Shown: positions 16,176 to 26,180, counted from the stretch's first letter. The stretch is 34,609 nt of DNA from an uncultured Clostridia bacterium (GCA_947628615.1 CANRAO010000017.1:1-34609), one strand, 5' to 3'. Notes: generated by a model from the letters alone, not told the origin. Made by a program: numbers and translations.

Positions 16176-18599
16176 ATGTTAGACAAGAAATACAAGGCGC
16201 AGGAAAAAGAAAGCAAGTGGTTAGAATACTGGAACGAGAACAAGATTTACGAATTCAAACCTGATGAAAGGAAGGTATTTTCAATAGACACTCCCCCGCC
16301 TACGGTAAGCGGAAAGATTCACATTGGGCATATTTTCTCATACTCACAGACGGAGATGATAGCAAGATATAAAAGGTTAAGGGGATATAACATATTCTAT
16401 CCGTTCGGCTTTGACGATAACGGCTTGCCGAGTGAAAGACTTGTTGAAAAAGAGCAAGGAAAAAAGGCACACGAAATCGGGCGAGAGGAATTTTCAAAGC
16501 TGTGCTATGAGACTACTGACAAATATGAAGAAGACTTTCAGACCTTATTCAGCAAGATGGGAGTAAGCACAGACTGGGGAATTCATTATAAGACTGTAAG
16601 TCCATCGACTATCAAAATAAGTCAGACTTCATTCATAGATTTAATAGAAAAAGGACACTGCTATCATAAAGAAAGTCCGGCATTATGGTGCAACGAGTGT
16701 TTGACATCTATTGCACAGGCAGAGCTGGAGACGAAAACGATAAAGACGACATTCAACTATGTAACGTTCAAGACAGTTGAAGACGGAGAAGAATTCACAA
16801 TAGCAACGACAAGACCGGAATTATTGCCTGCAATAGTATGTGTATTTGTAAATCCTGATGATGAAAAGCACAATCATCTTATAGGCAAGACAGCGCATAT
16901 ACCTGTGATAGATGAAGAAGTACCGATAATGGCAGATGACAAGGTAGCGATCGATAAAGGTACGGGAGTAGTAATGTGCTGTACTTTTGGAGATCAGACC
17001 GACATTGAGTGGTGGAAGAAGTACAATTTGCCGTTAAAATACATTTTCACAGACGACGGAAGAATAGTTGATTCAGTACCAAATTACGGCGGATTAAAAA
17101 TCAAGGAAGCAAGAAAGAAGATAATAGAAGACTTACAAGCAGGCGGATATATAGTCAAGATAGAAGAGTTAGAGCACGAAGTACAGACGCACGAAAGATG
17201 CGGAAAAGAAGTAGAGTATTCAGTAATGAAGCAATGGTTCATAGACATTATGAATCACAAAGAAGATTTTATCAGAATAGGAAACGAAATCAAATGGCAT
17301 CCTGCGCATATGCACAGCAGATACAACGAATGGGTAGAAAACATTCTGTGGGACTGGTGCATATCAAGGCAGAGGTATTTTGGAGTACCGTTCCCTGTGT
17401 GGTACTGCAAAAAGTGCGGCGAACCTGTATTTGCAAGAAAAGAAGACCTGCCTGTTAATCCTCTGACTGATAAGCCTCACATTGAAAGCTGTCCTAAATG
17501 CGGCTGCAAAGAGTTCGCTCCCGAGACAGACGTAATGGACACTTGGGCGACGTCATCGGTAACACCGCTTATAAATATGAGATACGGTGAAAAAGAAAAC
17601 TACGAATCAATATTAAAGCCGATGAGCATAAGAACAAACGCATCAGAGATCATAAGAACATGGGATTTTTACACAATTGTAAAGAGCTTCTACCACTTTG
17701 GTCAACGACCTTGGGATAATGTAATGATCTCAGGCTTTGTTATGGCGAGCAAGGGAGAGAAAATCAGCAAGAGCAAAAAGAACAGCAAGGTAGAGCCGAT
17801 TGATTTGATAAACCAGTATTCCGCTGATGTTATTCGCTACTGGGCAGGCTCGGGAAGACTGGGAACAGACATAGTATTCAGTGAAGAGACGCTTCAAAGG
17901 GGCAAAAAGCTGATAAACAAGATATGGAATGTTTCTAAATTTATCGAGATGCACTTGACTGACTATCAAGATAAAGATTTCAATGATTATGAATACATTG
18001 ATAAATGGATCTTAGGCAGTTTTCAGGAGATGGAAAAGGGCTTTATAAAATATCTTGACGAATACGAAGTAGGCTTGGCATTAAATCATTTAGAGAAATT
18101 CTTCTGGAACTTCTGTGACAACTACATTGAAATTGTAAAGCACAGACTATACAGACCTGAAGAATTCGGCGAAGTGCCGAGATATTCCGGTCAAAAGACG
18201 GTTTACACACTTCTTTACAAACTGCTTCAGGATTTCAGTATTTTCTTCCCATTCATAACAGAAGAAATTTATCAGGAACTTTATCACGATAAGAAGTCAA
18301 TCCACATAACAGAAATACAGCCTTTGAATTTCGATTTTGCAAAGGAAATTGCAAATGGAGATTCTATAATAAGCATTATAAGTCAGGCAAGAGGAGAAAA
18401 GACAAATCACAATGTTTCATTAAAGACTCCTATAAAAATTCTTGATTTAAGTGTTAATAAAGAATTAGCAGAGGCTATTAACTTGTCGATAAAAGATTTC
18501 AAAGCTACTTTATTTATAGAAAACTTAACGGTTCAAGAAACGAATGAAGGTTACACTGTAAATAAAATAGAGCTTAATTTAGACGAGGCGAAGAAGTAA
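16176..18599 (+). CDS. valS: Valyl-tRNA synthetase, archaeal/Rickettsia-like type
   Basis: 807 residues; class Ia synthetase charging tRNA-Val. HIGH motif at 49-52 (GKIHIGHIFSYS), editing-domain TTRPE in IATTRPELLPAIVCVFV, KISKS (KMSKS loop) at 529-533 in GEKISKSKKNSK, and zinc-binding CxxC pairs in WYCKKCGEP and CPKCGCKEF. The stretch GFDDNGLPSERLVEKEQGKK and VVMCCTFGDQTDIEWW is that of the archaeal-type ValRS, not the bacterial type (which is about 880 residues and has a C-terminal coiled-coil arm). The short C-terminus here agrees. The ATG follows AAAGGCTGGAAAAG. Own promoter and strong terminator; flanked by decayed sequence, which suggests acquisition. Whether a bacterial ValRS also exists elsewhere cannot be seen. 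Confidence 0.93.
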   Translation: MLDKKYKAQEKESKWLEYWNENKIYEFKPDERKVFSIDTPPPTVSGKIHIGHIFSYSQTEMIARYKRLRGYNIFYPFGFDDNGLPSERLVEKEQGKKAHEIGREEFSKLCYETTDKYEEDFQTLFSKMGVSTDWGIHYKTVSPSTIKISQTSFIDLIEKGHCYHKESPALWCNECLTSIAQAELETKTIKTTFNYVTFKTVEDGEEFTIATTRPELLPAIVCVFVNPDDEKHNHLIGKTAHIPVIDEEVPIMADDKVAIDKGTGVVMCCTFGDQTDIEWWKKYNLPLKYIFTDDGRIVDSVPNYGGLKIKEARKKIIEDLQAGGYIVKIEELEHEVQTHERCGKEVEYSVMKQWFIDIMNHKEDFIRIGNEIKWHPAHMHSRYNEWVENILWDWCISRQRYFGVPFPVWYCKKCGEPVFARKEDLPVNPLTDKPHIESCPKCGCKEFAPETDVMDTWATSSVTPLINMRYGEKENYESILKPMSIRTNASEIIRTWDFYTIVKSFYHFGQRPWDNVMISGFVMASKGEKISKSKKNSKVEPIDLINQYSADVIRYWAGSGRLGTDIVFSEETLQRGKKLINKIWNVSKFIEMHLTDYQDKDFNDYEYIDKWILGSFQEMEKGFIKYLDEYEVGLALNHLEKFFWNFCDNYIEIVKHRLYRPEEFGEVPRYSGQKTVYTLLYKLLQDFSIFFPFITEEIYQELYHDKKSIHITEIQPLNFDFAKEIANGDSIISIISQARGEKTNHNVSLKTPIKILDLSVNKELAEAINLSIKDFKATLFIENLTVQETNEGYTVNKIELNLDEAKK

Positions 18600-18634
18600 A
18601 GGTTTATGCAATCAATTTAAACTACTGCATATAC

Positions 18635-18669
18635 AAAACGGCTTAAACATTACGTTTAAGCCGTTTTTT
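18635..18669 (+). terminator. Terminator after valS
   Basis: AAAACGGCTTAAAC / GTTTAAGCCGTTTT perfect 14-bp stem followed by T-run. It may also serve the convergent lipoprotein gene. Confidence 0.85.
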
Positions 18670-18700
18670 GTGATGTGTAATATAAATTAATCGTTATGTA

Positions 18701-19123
18701 TTAATTCACAATATAAACCATAAAAATTGAACTAAGGTCATAAGGATCGCTGAAAACGCTAGCCTCACCGCTTTCTATATCTACCAGATAGTTTATACTG
18801 CCCTCCTGAGAAAGATTAGGAATGTCAGGATTAGGCGAATAACTGCCAGTGAATTTAACAATATAGCTGGTTTTGCTGTCCTCGTAGACTTCAAAATCCC
18901 ATGAATAGGAATGGAACACAGTGTTTATCATTTCTACAACTGACGGCGTCCAGCCATCACAGGCAGGCGTATCGGCTAAAATATCTTCGATCTGCTCACC
19001 AATAACTGCTCTGTTATCTTCCGATTGTTCGGTTTGTGATTTAGAATTATTCCCACAAGCCGAAACGGTCAGACATAAAATTGCCGTGAAAAAAATTGAT
19101 ATAATTTTTGTTAGTCTTTTCAT
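18701..19123 (-). CDS. Small lipoprotein, unknown function
   Basis: 140 residues with a lipoprotein signal: MKRL, hydrophobic core, lipobox TVSAC with Cys23 as the lipidated residue. The mature part has an acidic linker (SEDNRAVIGEQIEDIL) and a C-terminal half of alternating strands (SWDFEVYEDSKTSYIVKFTGSY, INYLVDIESGEASVF). No family recognised. ATG has AAGGAGGT upstream. It starts 63 bases after the UDG-like gene in the same direction and could be cotranscribed with it. Confidence 0.75.
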   Translation of the reverse strand: MKRLTKIISIFFTAILCLTVSACGNNSKSQTEQSEDNRAVIGEQIEDILADTPACDGWTPSVVEMINTVFHSYSWDFEVYEDSKTSYIVKFTGSYSPNPDIPNLSQEGSINYLVDIESGEASVFSDPYDLSSIFMVYIVN

Positions 19124-19186
19124 AAAACTACCTCCTTTTATTTGGTAGTTTTATTTTATCAAAAGCGATGAGACAAAATCAGACCA

Positions 19187-19924
19187 TTATTTGTTATCGT
19201 TTAATTTTTTTAATATTTCTAAACTATTTTTAAAGTCATTCTGTCTACTAGCCGGATGATAAATATTTACAATGTAGGCATACTTATTTTTGTTAATATT
19301 ATATTTTTGTTTTTGGGGATCTTTTTGATTCCATTTATGCAAGCATTGATTATCTTTTTCTTTGCAGGCTTTTACAAAAGCATCAAAACAACCGCAAAAG
19401 ATTATATAGTCAGGTGAAAGGATTTCAATTTCCTTTTTTATAAAATTATAGTATTCCAAAGTATATGCCTCTAATTGCTTTCTGTTTGTTGAACCATATC
19501 CGCCACGTTTATTTAAGTTCATATATCCAAATTTATATTCAGAATCAGCTGGTTTTCCAATATTTTTAAAGACTGACGCTAGTTTTTCTGCATATTTTTT
19601 ACGAGTCTCGTCTCCTTCTGTATTTTCATCAAACCAAAACTCATCATTGACCTTATGTCCGCCGCAGTTAGATTCTTTTAAAACAAATAAAACTTTAACA
19701 ACTTCAGTTATCGTTTTATCTTTATTTAAATTACCGTTTAAAGATGTGATACCGTCTCTGCAAAAGCTTCCTTTGAAATTTTCATTCGGAACGCCACCGC
19801 AATACGGGCATTTGGGGAAAGTTTCAAAAAAGTTTTCCTCATCTTTATGAGCTTGTTTCCATAAATTAAAAAGCTCATCTAATGTTTTGCACTTGTTAAT
19901 TTTATTTTTTAATTCTTCAGTCAT
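19187..19924 (-). CDS. Uracil-DNA-glycosylase-superfamily-like protein
   Basis: 245 residues. The C-terminal part has features of the UDG fold: strand VKVLFVLKES (78-85), FGYMNLNKRGG (132-142), strand SPDYIIFCGC (170-179) and, at the very end, IYHPASRQ (221-228), matching UDG motif II (HPS-x-R). The N-terminus has CPYCGG (39-44) plus Cys55, perhaps a zinc site. UDG motif I with its catalytic Asp/Asn is not clearly recognisable, so the activity may differ. Start ATG with AAGGAG; it begins 12 bases after the WYL regulator stop on the same strand, so the two form an operon. Confidence 0.5.
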   Translation of the reverse strand: MTEELKNKINKCKTLDELFNLWKQAHKDEENFFETFPKCPYCGGVPNENFKGSFCRDGITSLNGNLNKDKTITEVVKVLFVLKESNCGGHKVNDEFWFDENTEGDETRKKYAEKLASVFKNIGKPADSEYKFGYMNLNKRGGYGSTNRKQLEAYTLEYYNFIKKEIEILSPDYIIFCGCFDAFVKACKEKDNQCLHKWNQKDPQKQKYNINKNKYAYIVNIYHPASRQNDFKNSLEILKKLNDNK

Positions 19925-19936
19925 AATTCTTACTCC

Positions 19937-20992
19937 TTAAATTTTATAATTTTCCATTGCAATTTTTATATCTTCTTTCACCTTGTCTGCAAGGCTTTGA
20001 GGTGAAAGGATCTTTGTATAAAGCGAATACTGCAATGCCCATTTACGCATTGCCAACAGATTAACATAAACCTTAGCGGTTACTTCCTTATCCGTTTCGT
20101 CTGTAAAAGAAATATCTTTGCCAAACCAGTCAATGACTTCGCTAAGCAGATGCTTTTGCAGACGAAAGGTTACCGTTCCGCTTTCTCCTGTGAACATATA
20201 TATGTGTTCCGCCATATGCTTTGGCAAGCTAAATCCGTTTTCTAAACCTTTAACTTTCCTTGCGGGTTTTATCGGAGTATCCAGCATTTTTATATTAGTT
20301 ATCCTGTCCAGACGATAGTTTGAAACATCATCATATTTATCGTTATTGCAAATCAGATAATACCACCCGTTTGCAGCAGCGATCTGATAAGGATTGATGA
20401 TATACTCTCTAAGGTTTCCATCACTGTTAAACTTTGGACAAAGCTTTTTATCAGTGTGGTATTCATTATATGTAAAGGAAACCTGCTTTGAACTGCTGAT
20501 AGCCTCATCAAGGATTTCAATTGTAAAAAACAGCTGCTTGTTCTGCAGTGAATTGTCCGGCACAGACCATATATGCTTTATGCGAGATTTAAAATATATA
20601 CTTGACAATCCCTCCAGCTTATCAATCAATTCTCTTGCCTGACTATTTGGAATGTGCTTTGAAAAAAGCAAACTGTCTATAAGCAATCTAATCTCTCCGT
20701 CGGTAAAATCACGCACAAGATAAAAATCCGACAGAATATTACTTTCTTCTAGTTCTCCTGTTTTGGCATTTGGCATCATACGAACCGTTTCACTGTATTC
20801 AATTTCATATCCGAAATCAATAAGTTCCATAATATTCCTCTTAATGGATTTGCGGTCAGCAGTCATTTCGTATTCATTTTTCAAAATATCAGCAATTTGC
20901 TTTTGGCTAAGCCTGTGATTTTCATCAGTGTATTTTCGCAAAATATCCAGTATATTAATAATCAACAGCTTTTTCGATTGTTTACTGTACAA
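19937..20992 (-). CDS. WYL-domain transcriptional regulator
   Basis: 351 residues. N-terminal winged HTH (about 1-75: LLIINILDILRKYTDENHRLSQKQIADIL then RKSIKRNIMELIDFGYEI). Central WYL domain (about 160-240) with EYIINPYQIAAANGWYYLICNNDKYDDVSNYRLDRI, the ligand-binding pattern known to bind nucleotides or nucleic acids. C-terminal WCX part. The TTG start at 20992 is supported by GAGGTG 7 bases upstream; no ATG serves. Family members often repress phage-defence or DNA-damage genes; here the only cotranscribed partners are a UDG-like protein and possibly a lipoprotein. Confidence 0.88.
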   Translation of the reverse strand: MYSKQSKKLLIINILDILRKYTDENHRLSQKQIADILKNEYEMTADRKSIKRNIMELIDFGYEIEYSETVRMMPNAKTGELEESNILSDFYLVRDFTDGEIRLLIDSLLFSKHIPNSQARELIDKLEGLSSIYFKSRIKHIWSVPDNSLQNKQLFFTIEILDEAISSSKQVSFTYNEYHTDKKLCPKFNSDGNLREYIINPYQIAAANGWYYLICNNDKYDDVSNYRLDRITNIKMLDTPIKPARKVKGLENGFSLPKHMAEHIYMFTGESGTVTFRLQKHLLSEVIDWFGKDISFTDETDKEVTAKVYVNLLAMRKWALQYSLYTKILSPQSLADKVKEDIKIAMENYKI

Positions 20993-21011
20993 TACTTATC
21001 ACCTCGCAAAT

Positions 21012-21040
21012 ATCTTATCATATTTTACTATTTTTTTCAA
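21012..21040 (-). promoter_or_regulatory. Promoter of WYL regulator
   Basis: On the complement: TTGAAA, 17-bp spacer, TAAGAT. Confidence 0.6.
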
Positions 21041-21192
21041 TATCCTGATGGGTTAAAAAAGGTACATCTATAATGAAATTAACAGGTTTATTATTTCACT
21101 TTGCATAATCATTGGGGATATTTTTGTCTATATGCACAAAAATATAAATAACGGGTCAGCATAATTTTTATAAAATAATTTTTCTAAACCCC

Positions 21193-21220
21193 TTGACAAT
21201 GAAAAAAAACTGGGTATAAT
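21193..21220 (+). promoter_or_regulatory. Heat-shock operon promoter
   Basis: TTGACA, 16-bp spacer, TATAAT, directly followed by the CIRCE operator. Sigma-A type. Confidence 0.85.
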
Positions 21221-21225
21221 AATAC

Positions 21226-21252
21226 TTAGCACTCAAGCCAAATGAGTGCTAA
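21226..21252. promoter_or_regulatory. CIRCE operator (HrcA binding site)
   Basis: Perfect TTAGCACTC - 9 bases - GAGTGCTAA. The HrcA repressor binds here under non-stress conditions, giving autoregulated control of the hrcA-grpE-dnaK-dnaJ operon. Confidence 0.98.
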
Positions 21253-21292
21253 CACTCGATTGATCCAAGTGATAAGTTACGGAGGTGGCTAT

Positions 21293-22357
21293 GTGGACGA
21301 CCGAAAGCTAAAAATTCTTACAGCCGTGGTTGACGAATATATAGTTACCGGCGAGCCTATAGGTTCAAAGGCGATGATGAAGTATATAAAGGCATCTTCG
21401 GCGACTATAAGAAACGAAATGGCAGAGCTTGAAAAGCAGGGTTATCTCGAACAGCCTCACACCTCAGCAGGCAGAGTGCCGACATATAAAGGCTACAGAT
21501 TTTATGTTGACAAGCTGATTGAAACCGATCCTCTTACAAAGGAGGAAAAGGATTTAATTGAGTCAATGCTCCCCAGCGGAGAGGATCTGACCGAAGAGGC
21601 TATCGTTCAGTCTGCTTCTACTGCACTGGCAGAGCTTACAAAATGTGCAACGGTAGTTGCAACCGAAACGCCGAAGTTTTCAATTATTTCGAAGGTGGAA
21701 GTTATCCCTACCGGAAAACGTATGTATGTGCTGCTTCTTATTACTTCGTCGGGAAATATAAAGAACAAAGTTTGCAGACTTCAGTTTGACCTTACAAACG
21801 AGCAGTTAGAGTTCTTTTCAAACTTTCTCAGAGAGAATTTAGAGGGCATAGAAATAGATAAGCTCTCTGACGACCTTATTAAAAAGCTTGAAGAGGCAAT
21901 GGGAACTTATATGATGACTCTATCGCCTCTTGTGGCAGAGATTTATAAAATGTCGCAGGAAATAACGCAAAAAGAAATCTCTTTTAAGGGTGAAAGAAAC
22001 CTGTTAAAATATGATGATTTTGACAAAAATGAGATAATTGAGTTTCTGGATAATAAAAAGGAAATTGCAAAACTGTTTGACGAGAGCTTTTCGGGACTTC
22101 ACGTTATGTTTTCACCTGAGGGCGACGGCTTTGTTATAAATAATTCAAGCATAATTACCTCGCAGTACCAAAAGGGCGGAAAGCCCGCAGGCACTATCGG
22201 TCTTATTGGACCTATGAGAATTGATTATGCGAAGTTTATTCCTTATCTTGAATATTTTACAAGCAGAATTTCAGATATGATTTCAGAAAATGAATATGAT
22301 TCTGAAAATGTTATGGATATTAGTGATGTTGACAATACAGACAGCGAAGGGCAGTGA
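21293..22357 (+). CDS. hrcA: Heat-inducible transcription repressor HrcA
   Basis: 354 residues; binds CIRCE and represses class I heat-shock genes; its folding depends on GroEL in other species. The N-terminal winged helix is clear: LTAVVDEYIVTGEPIGSK and SSATIRNEMAELEKQGYLEQPHTSAGRVPT (about 10-65), the best-conserved part of the family. The C-terminal ligand domain has IGPMRIDYAKFIPYLEYF. The frame opens at an ATG inside CIRCE (21242), but the GTG at 21293 (VDDRKLKIL) has GGAGGT 6-7 bases upstream and gives the usual protein start. First gene of the operon, 6 bases before grpE. Confidence 0.96.
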   Translation: MDDRKLKILTAVVDEYIVTGEPIGSKAMMKYIKASSATIRNEMAELEKQGYLEQPHTSAGRVPTYKGYRFYVDKLIETDPLTKEEKDLIESMLPSGEDLTEEAIVQSASTALAELTKCATVVATETPKFSIISKVEVIPTGKRMYVLLLITSSGNIKNKVCRLQFDLTNEQLEFFSNFLRENLEGIEIDKLSDDLIKKLEEAMGTYMMTLSPLVAEIYKMSQEITQKEISFKGERNLLKYDDFDKNEIIEFLDNKKEIAKLFDESFSGLHVMFSPEGDGFVINNSSIITSQYQKGGKPAGTIGLIGPMRIDYAKFIPYLEYFTSRISDMISENEYDSENVMDISDVDNTDSEGQ

Positions 22358-22363
22358 TAAATA

Positions 22364-22957
22364 ATGGCAAACGATAATGAAAAAGACTTAGAAGAAGTTA
22401 TTGATGAAACTGAAAACAATGATGTCGAGGATACGCCATGTGAAAAGGCAGTTGACGACAATAACGACAATAACGACAATAATACAGAGAATAAAACCGA
22501 AAACGAAGCAGAACCTACTGCTGAGGAAAAACTTCAAAAAGAATTAGACGAACAAAAAGATAAATATATGCGACTTGCCGCTGAATATGATAATTTCAGA
22601 AAGCGTTCAGCAAAGGAAAGACTTGATATTTCAAATACTACTATTGGTAATACAATAAGCGAAATTCTCCCTGTATTTGATAATTTTGAAAGAGCCTTGA
22701 ATGCTGAAACTACTGACGAAAAATACAAGTCGGGCGTTGAGATGATTTTTAACCAATTCTATGATACTCTTAAAAAACTCGGCGTTGAAATTATTGATCC
22801 TCTAGGAGAAACATTTGATCCGAATATAGCCAATGCGGTAAATCAGATCGAGGACGATAAGCTGGGTGAAAATGAAGTTGCGCAGGTATTTCAAAAGGGT
22901 TATAAAATCGGCGATAAGATAATAAGATATGCAATGGTAGTAGTTGCAAATCCTTAA
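22364..22957 (+). CDS. grpE: Nucleotide exchange factor GrpE
   Basis: 197 residues. Releases ADP from DnaK. N-terminal acidic, N- and D-rich, disordered tail (about 1-45), long dimer coiled coil (about 50-100: EEKLQKELDEQKDKYMRLAAEYDNFRKRSAKE), then the beta-wing domain, with FDPNIANAVNQIEDD and VAQVFQKGYKIGDKIIRYAMVVVA being the family's conserved C-terminal pattern. The ribosome binding site is weak (GAAGGGCAG about 14 bases upstream), so translation may be coupled to hrcA, whose stop is 6 bases away. Confidence 0.96.
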   Translation: MANDNEKDLEEVIDETENNDVEDTPCEKAVDDNNDNNDNNTENKTENEAEPTAEEKLQKELDEQKDKYMRLAAEYDNFRKRSAKERLDISNTTIGNTISEILPVFDNFERALNAETTDEKYKSGVEMIFNQFYDTLKKLGVEIIDPLGETFDPNIANAVNQIEDDKLGENEVAQVFQKGYKIGDKIIRYAMVVVANP

Positions 22958-22979
22958 ATAAAAATTGTAAATCAATTTC

Positions 22980-23001
22980 TGCTAAGATCTAACACTTAGC
23001 A
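22980..23001 (+). other. Stem-loop between grpE and dnaK
   Basis: TGCTAAG / CTTAGCA arms with an 8-base loop and no T-run, in the 92-bp gap. More like an mRNA stability or processing element than a terminator. Confidence 0.4.
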
Positions 23002-23049
23002 AAAATACCAATACAACTAACTTAATGATTAGAAAGGAAATGATTAATT

Positions 23050-24900
23050 ATGGGTAAAATTATAGGTATTGACTTAGGTACAACAAACTCCTGCGTTGCA
23101 GTTATGGAGGGCGGCGAAGCCGTTGTAATTCCTAACAGCGAGGGCGCAAGAACTACTCCATCGGTTGTAGGAGTTTCAAAAACAGGCGACAGACTTATCG
23201 GTCAGGTAGCAAAAAGACAGGCTGTTACGAATTTTGATAACACTGTTATTTCTATCAAAAGACATATGGGCTCTGATTATAAAGCTAAAATGGGCGGAAA
23301 GGAATACACTCCTCAAGAGATTTCAGCAATGATTCTGCAAAAGCTCAAGGCTGACGCCGAAGCATATCTCGGCGAAAGCGTTACCGAAGCAGTTATCACT
23401 GTTCCTGCTTATTTCACAGACGCCCAAAGACAGGCAACAAAAGACGCAGGTCAGATCGCCGGCTTAAATGTTAAGAGAATTATAAACGAACCTACTGCCG
23501 CTGCTCTTTCATACGGTCTTGATAAAGAGAGCGACCAAAAGGTCATGGTATATGACTTGGGCGGAGGAACATTTGATGTGTCGATCATTGAAATGGGTGA
23601 TGGTGTTACTGAGGTTTTGGCAACAGCAGGTAACAACCGTCTCGGCGGAGACGACTTCGACCAGAGAATTATTGATTGGATGGTAAGCGAGTTCAAGGCA
23701 GCTGAGGGTATCGACCTTTCAAATGACAAGATGGCTATGCAGAGACTCAAGGAGGCTGCTGAAAAAGCTAAGATCGAGCTTTCGTCAACAGCAACAACAT
23801 CTATCAGCCTTCCGTTTATCACAGCAGACGCTGCAGGTCCTAAGCATATGGAGCTTACACTTTCACAGGCTAAATTCAATGAACTCACCGCTGACTTAGT
23901 CGAGAAAACTATGGGACCTGTCCGTCAGGCATTATCAGATTCAGGTCTTTCATCAGGCGACCTCAACAAGGTATTGATGGTAGGAGGTTCTTCAAGAATT
24001 CCTGCTGTACAGGAAGCTGTTCAAAAGTTTATAGGCAAAGAACCGTTTAAGGGTATCAACCCTGACGAGTGCGTTGCATTAGGTGCAGCAATTCAGGGCG
24101 GCGTTCTCGGCGGAGACATCAAAGACGGATTGCTTCTGCTTGACGTTACTCCCCTTTCACTCGGTCTTGAAACAATGGGCGGAGTTTGCACAAAGATTAT
24201 AGAGAGAAACACAACTATCCCTACAAAGAAGTCGCAGATATTCTCAACAGCGGCTGATAACCAGTCAGCAGTTGATATAAACGTACTTCAGGGTGAAAGA
24301 GAATTCGCTAAGGACAACAAACAGCTGGGTATGTTCCGTCTTGACGGTATCGCACCTGCTCCTAGAGGAATTCCTCAAATCGAAGTTACATTTGATATAG
24401 ACGCAAACGGTATTGTTCACGTTTCTGCTAAAGACTTAGGAACAGGAAAAGAGCAGAACATTACTATTACCTCTTCAACTAATATGTCTAAGGAGGATAT
24501 AGACAAAGCTGTTAAAGAGGCAGAAGCATTCGCAGCAGAAGATAAAAAGAAAAAGGACGAGGTCGATGCAAGAAACCAAGCTGATCAGATGGTATTCCAG
24601 TGTGAAAAATCATTAGGCGAATTCGGCGATAAGATTTCTGCTGACGAAAAATCATCTGTTCAGGCAAAGATAGACGCTCTTAAAGAGGCTTTGAAGGGTA
24701 CAGATATAGAAGCTATCAAGTCTAAGCAAAAAGAGCTTGAAACAGAGTTCCAGGGCGTTGCTACAAAGGTTTACCAACAGGCTGCCTCTCAGGCACAGCA
24801 GGCGCAGGGCGCTCAGGCAGGACCTGACACAGGTGCTGACGGAACATCGTCAGATAACGGCGATGACGTTATAGATGCAGAATTCAGCGACGCAGAATAA
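23050..24900 (+). CDS. dnaK: Chaperone DnaK (Hsp70)
   Basis: 616 residues; ATP-dependent chaperone. ATPase signature [17 protein letters not shown] at 5-21, [14 protein letters not shown] at about 170-183, [17 protein letters not shown] at about 306-322. Substrate domain with [19 protein letters not shown]-terminal lid ending in Q/A-rich linker and [10 protein letters not shown], the typical GrpE/DnaJ-linked tail. It lacks the extra stretch in the N-terminal domain seen in Gram-negative DnaK, as expected for Firmicutes. ATG follows AGAAAGGAAATG. Confidence 0.98.
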   Translation: MGKIIGIDLGTTNSCVAVMEGGEAVVIPNSEGARTTPSVVGVSKTGDRLIGQVAKRQAVTNFDNTVISIKRHMGSDYKAKMGGKEYTPQEISAMILQKLKADAEAYLGESVTEAVITVPAYFTDAQRQATKDAGQIAGLNVKRIINEPTAAALSYGLDKESDQKVMVYDLGGGTFDVSIIEMGDGVTEVLATAGNNRLGGDDFDQRIIDWMVSEFKAAEGIDLSNDKMAMQRLKEAAEKAKIELSSTATTSISLPFITADAAGPKHMELTLSQAKFNELTADLVEKTMGPVRQALSDSGLSSGDLNKVLMVGGSSRIPAVQEAVQKFIGKEPFKGINPDECVALGAAIQGGVLGGDIKDGLLLLDVTPLSLGLETMGGVCTKIIERNTTIPTKKSQIFSTAADNQSAVDINVLQGEREFAKDNKQLGMFRLDGIAPAPRGIPQIEVTFDIDANGIVHVSAKDLGTGKEQNITITSSTNMSKEDIDKAVKEAEAFAAEDKKKKDEVDARNQADQMVFQCEKSLGEFGDKISADEKSSVQAKIDALKEALKGTDIEAIKSKQKELETEFQGVATKVYQQAASQAQQAQGAQAGPDTGADGTSSDNGDDVIDAEFSDAE

Positions 24901-24912
24901 AGCTTGCTATAC

Positions 24913-24946
24913 TGTAAAAGGGAGAACATTGTTCTCCCATTTTACA
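24913..24946 (+). terminator. Partial terminator between dnaK and dnaJ
   Basis: TGTAAAA-G-GGGAGAAC / GTTCTCCC-A-TTTTACA hairpin with short T-run inside the 3' arm. In the 120-bp gap; probably lowers dnaJ relative to dnaK and may protect the dnaK 3' end. Confidence 0.6.
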
Positions 24947-25019
24947 TAATAATGAAAGGACGATTTTAGTATCTTTCTCATAAAATTTTTGATTTCTGGA
25001 GAAAGGAATGGTCATATTA

Positions 25020-26165
25020 ATGGCAGAAAAAAGAGATTATTATGAAGTACTGGGCGTATCAAGAGGTGCTTCTGATGATGAACTAAAAAAAGCATACAGA
25101 AAACTGGCTAAACAATATCATCCTGATTTGCATCCTAACGATAAAGAAGCAGAAGCAAAATTTAAAGAAGTAAACGAAGCATACGAAGTCCTTTCGGACA
25201 GCGACAAAAGAGCAAAGTATGACCAGTTCGGGCACGCAGGAGTTGACCCCAGCTACGGCGGAGGTGCAGGAGCAGGAGGCTTCGGAGGCTTTGGCGGTTT
25301 CGGAGATATGGGCGATATTTTCGATTCTATTTTTGGCTCATTCGGCGGAGGACGTGCCTCCGCTAACCCTAATGCCCCAAGACGCGGACAGGATATTCGT
25401 GCAAGCGTAACTATTGACTTTATGGAAGCTTGCAAGGGCAAGAAAATAGAAGTCAGAATGAACAGAATGGAAAGATGCCCTGACTGCGGAGGCTCAGGTG
25501 CTAAGCCCGGAACATCAGCGAAAACCTGCCCCGACTGCGGAGGACGGGGACAAGTCAATGTTCAGCAGAGAACTCCTTTTGGTTCAATTACTTCAACAAG
25601 GGTTTGTTCAAGATGTTCAGGACAGGGAAAGATAATAGACTCCCCTTGCCCAAGATGTTCAGGACAGGGACGCACAAGAAGTTCGGCAAAAAGAGAAATC
25701 GAAATTCCTGCAGGTATTGACAACGGTCAGACGCTTCGGGTTGCAGGCGCAGGAGACGCAGGTATCAACGGCGGACCTAACGGAGATCTTAATGTAACTG
25801 TCTCAGTAAGACGCGACAGCGTATTTGAAAGAGACGGCTTCGACGTATGGACAGAAATCCCTCTGACTTTTGCTCAGGTTACTCTCGGAGATGAGATAAC
25901 CGTTCCTACGGTCGACGGAAAGGTAAGATACACAGTTCCGGCAGGAACGCAGACAGGTACTGTTTTCCGACTTAGAGGAAAGGGAATCAAGAAGCTCAAC
26001 AGAAGCGACAAGGGCGACCATTATGTAAGGGTAGTTGTTGAAACGCCTAAAGGTCTTAATAAAGAAATGATAAGAAGACTTAATGAGTTTGATAATATGC
26101 TAAGTGAAAAGAATTACGCAAAAAGGCAAAGCTTTTTATCAAAAATCAGAGAAAGACTTATGTAA
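25020..26165 (+). CDS. dnaJ: Chaperone DnaJ (Hsp40)
   Basis: 381 residues; delivers substrates to DnaK and stimulates its ATPase. J domain 1-70 with the HPD motif in [13 protein letters not shown]-rich linker (about 78-110: [17 protein letters not shown]); four zinc-binding repeats [32 protein letters not shown] (about 155-215); two beta-barrel domains to the end. I use the ATG at 25020 ([12 protein letters not shown]), as in the family; the in-frame ATG at 25008 abuts AAAGGA with no spacing. Last gene of the CIRCE operon. Confidence 0.97.
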   Translation: MAEKRDYYEVLGVSRGASDDELKKAYRKLAKQYHPDLHPNDKEAEAKFKEVNEAYEVLSDSDKRAKYDQFGHAGVDPSYGGGAGAGGFGGFGGFGDMGDIFDSIFGSFGGGRASANPNAPRRGQDIRASVTIDFMEACKGKKIEVRMNRMERCPDCGGSGAKPGTSAKTCPDCGGRGQVNVQQRTPFGSITSTRVCSRCSGQGKIIDSPCPRCSGQGRTRSSAKREIEIPAGIDNGQTLRVAGAGDAGINGGPNGDLNVTVSVRRDSVFERDGFDVWTEIPLTFAQVTLGDEITVPTVDGKVRYTVPAGTQTGTVFRLRGKGIKKLNRSDKGDHYVRVVVETPKGLNKEMIRRLNEFDNMLSEKNYAKRQSFLSKIRERLM

Positions 26166-26180
26166 TAAAATAAACTAATT

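Noticed and set aside
25253-25558. Leftward proline-rich ORF over dnaJ
   Set aside because: Mirror of the G/F-rich and zinc-repeat coding sequence of dnaJ.
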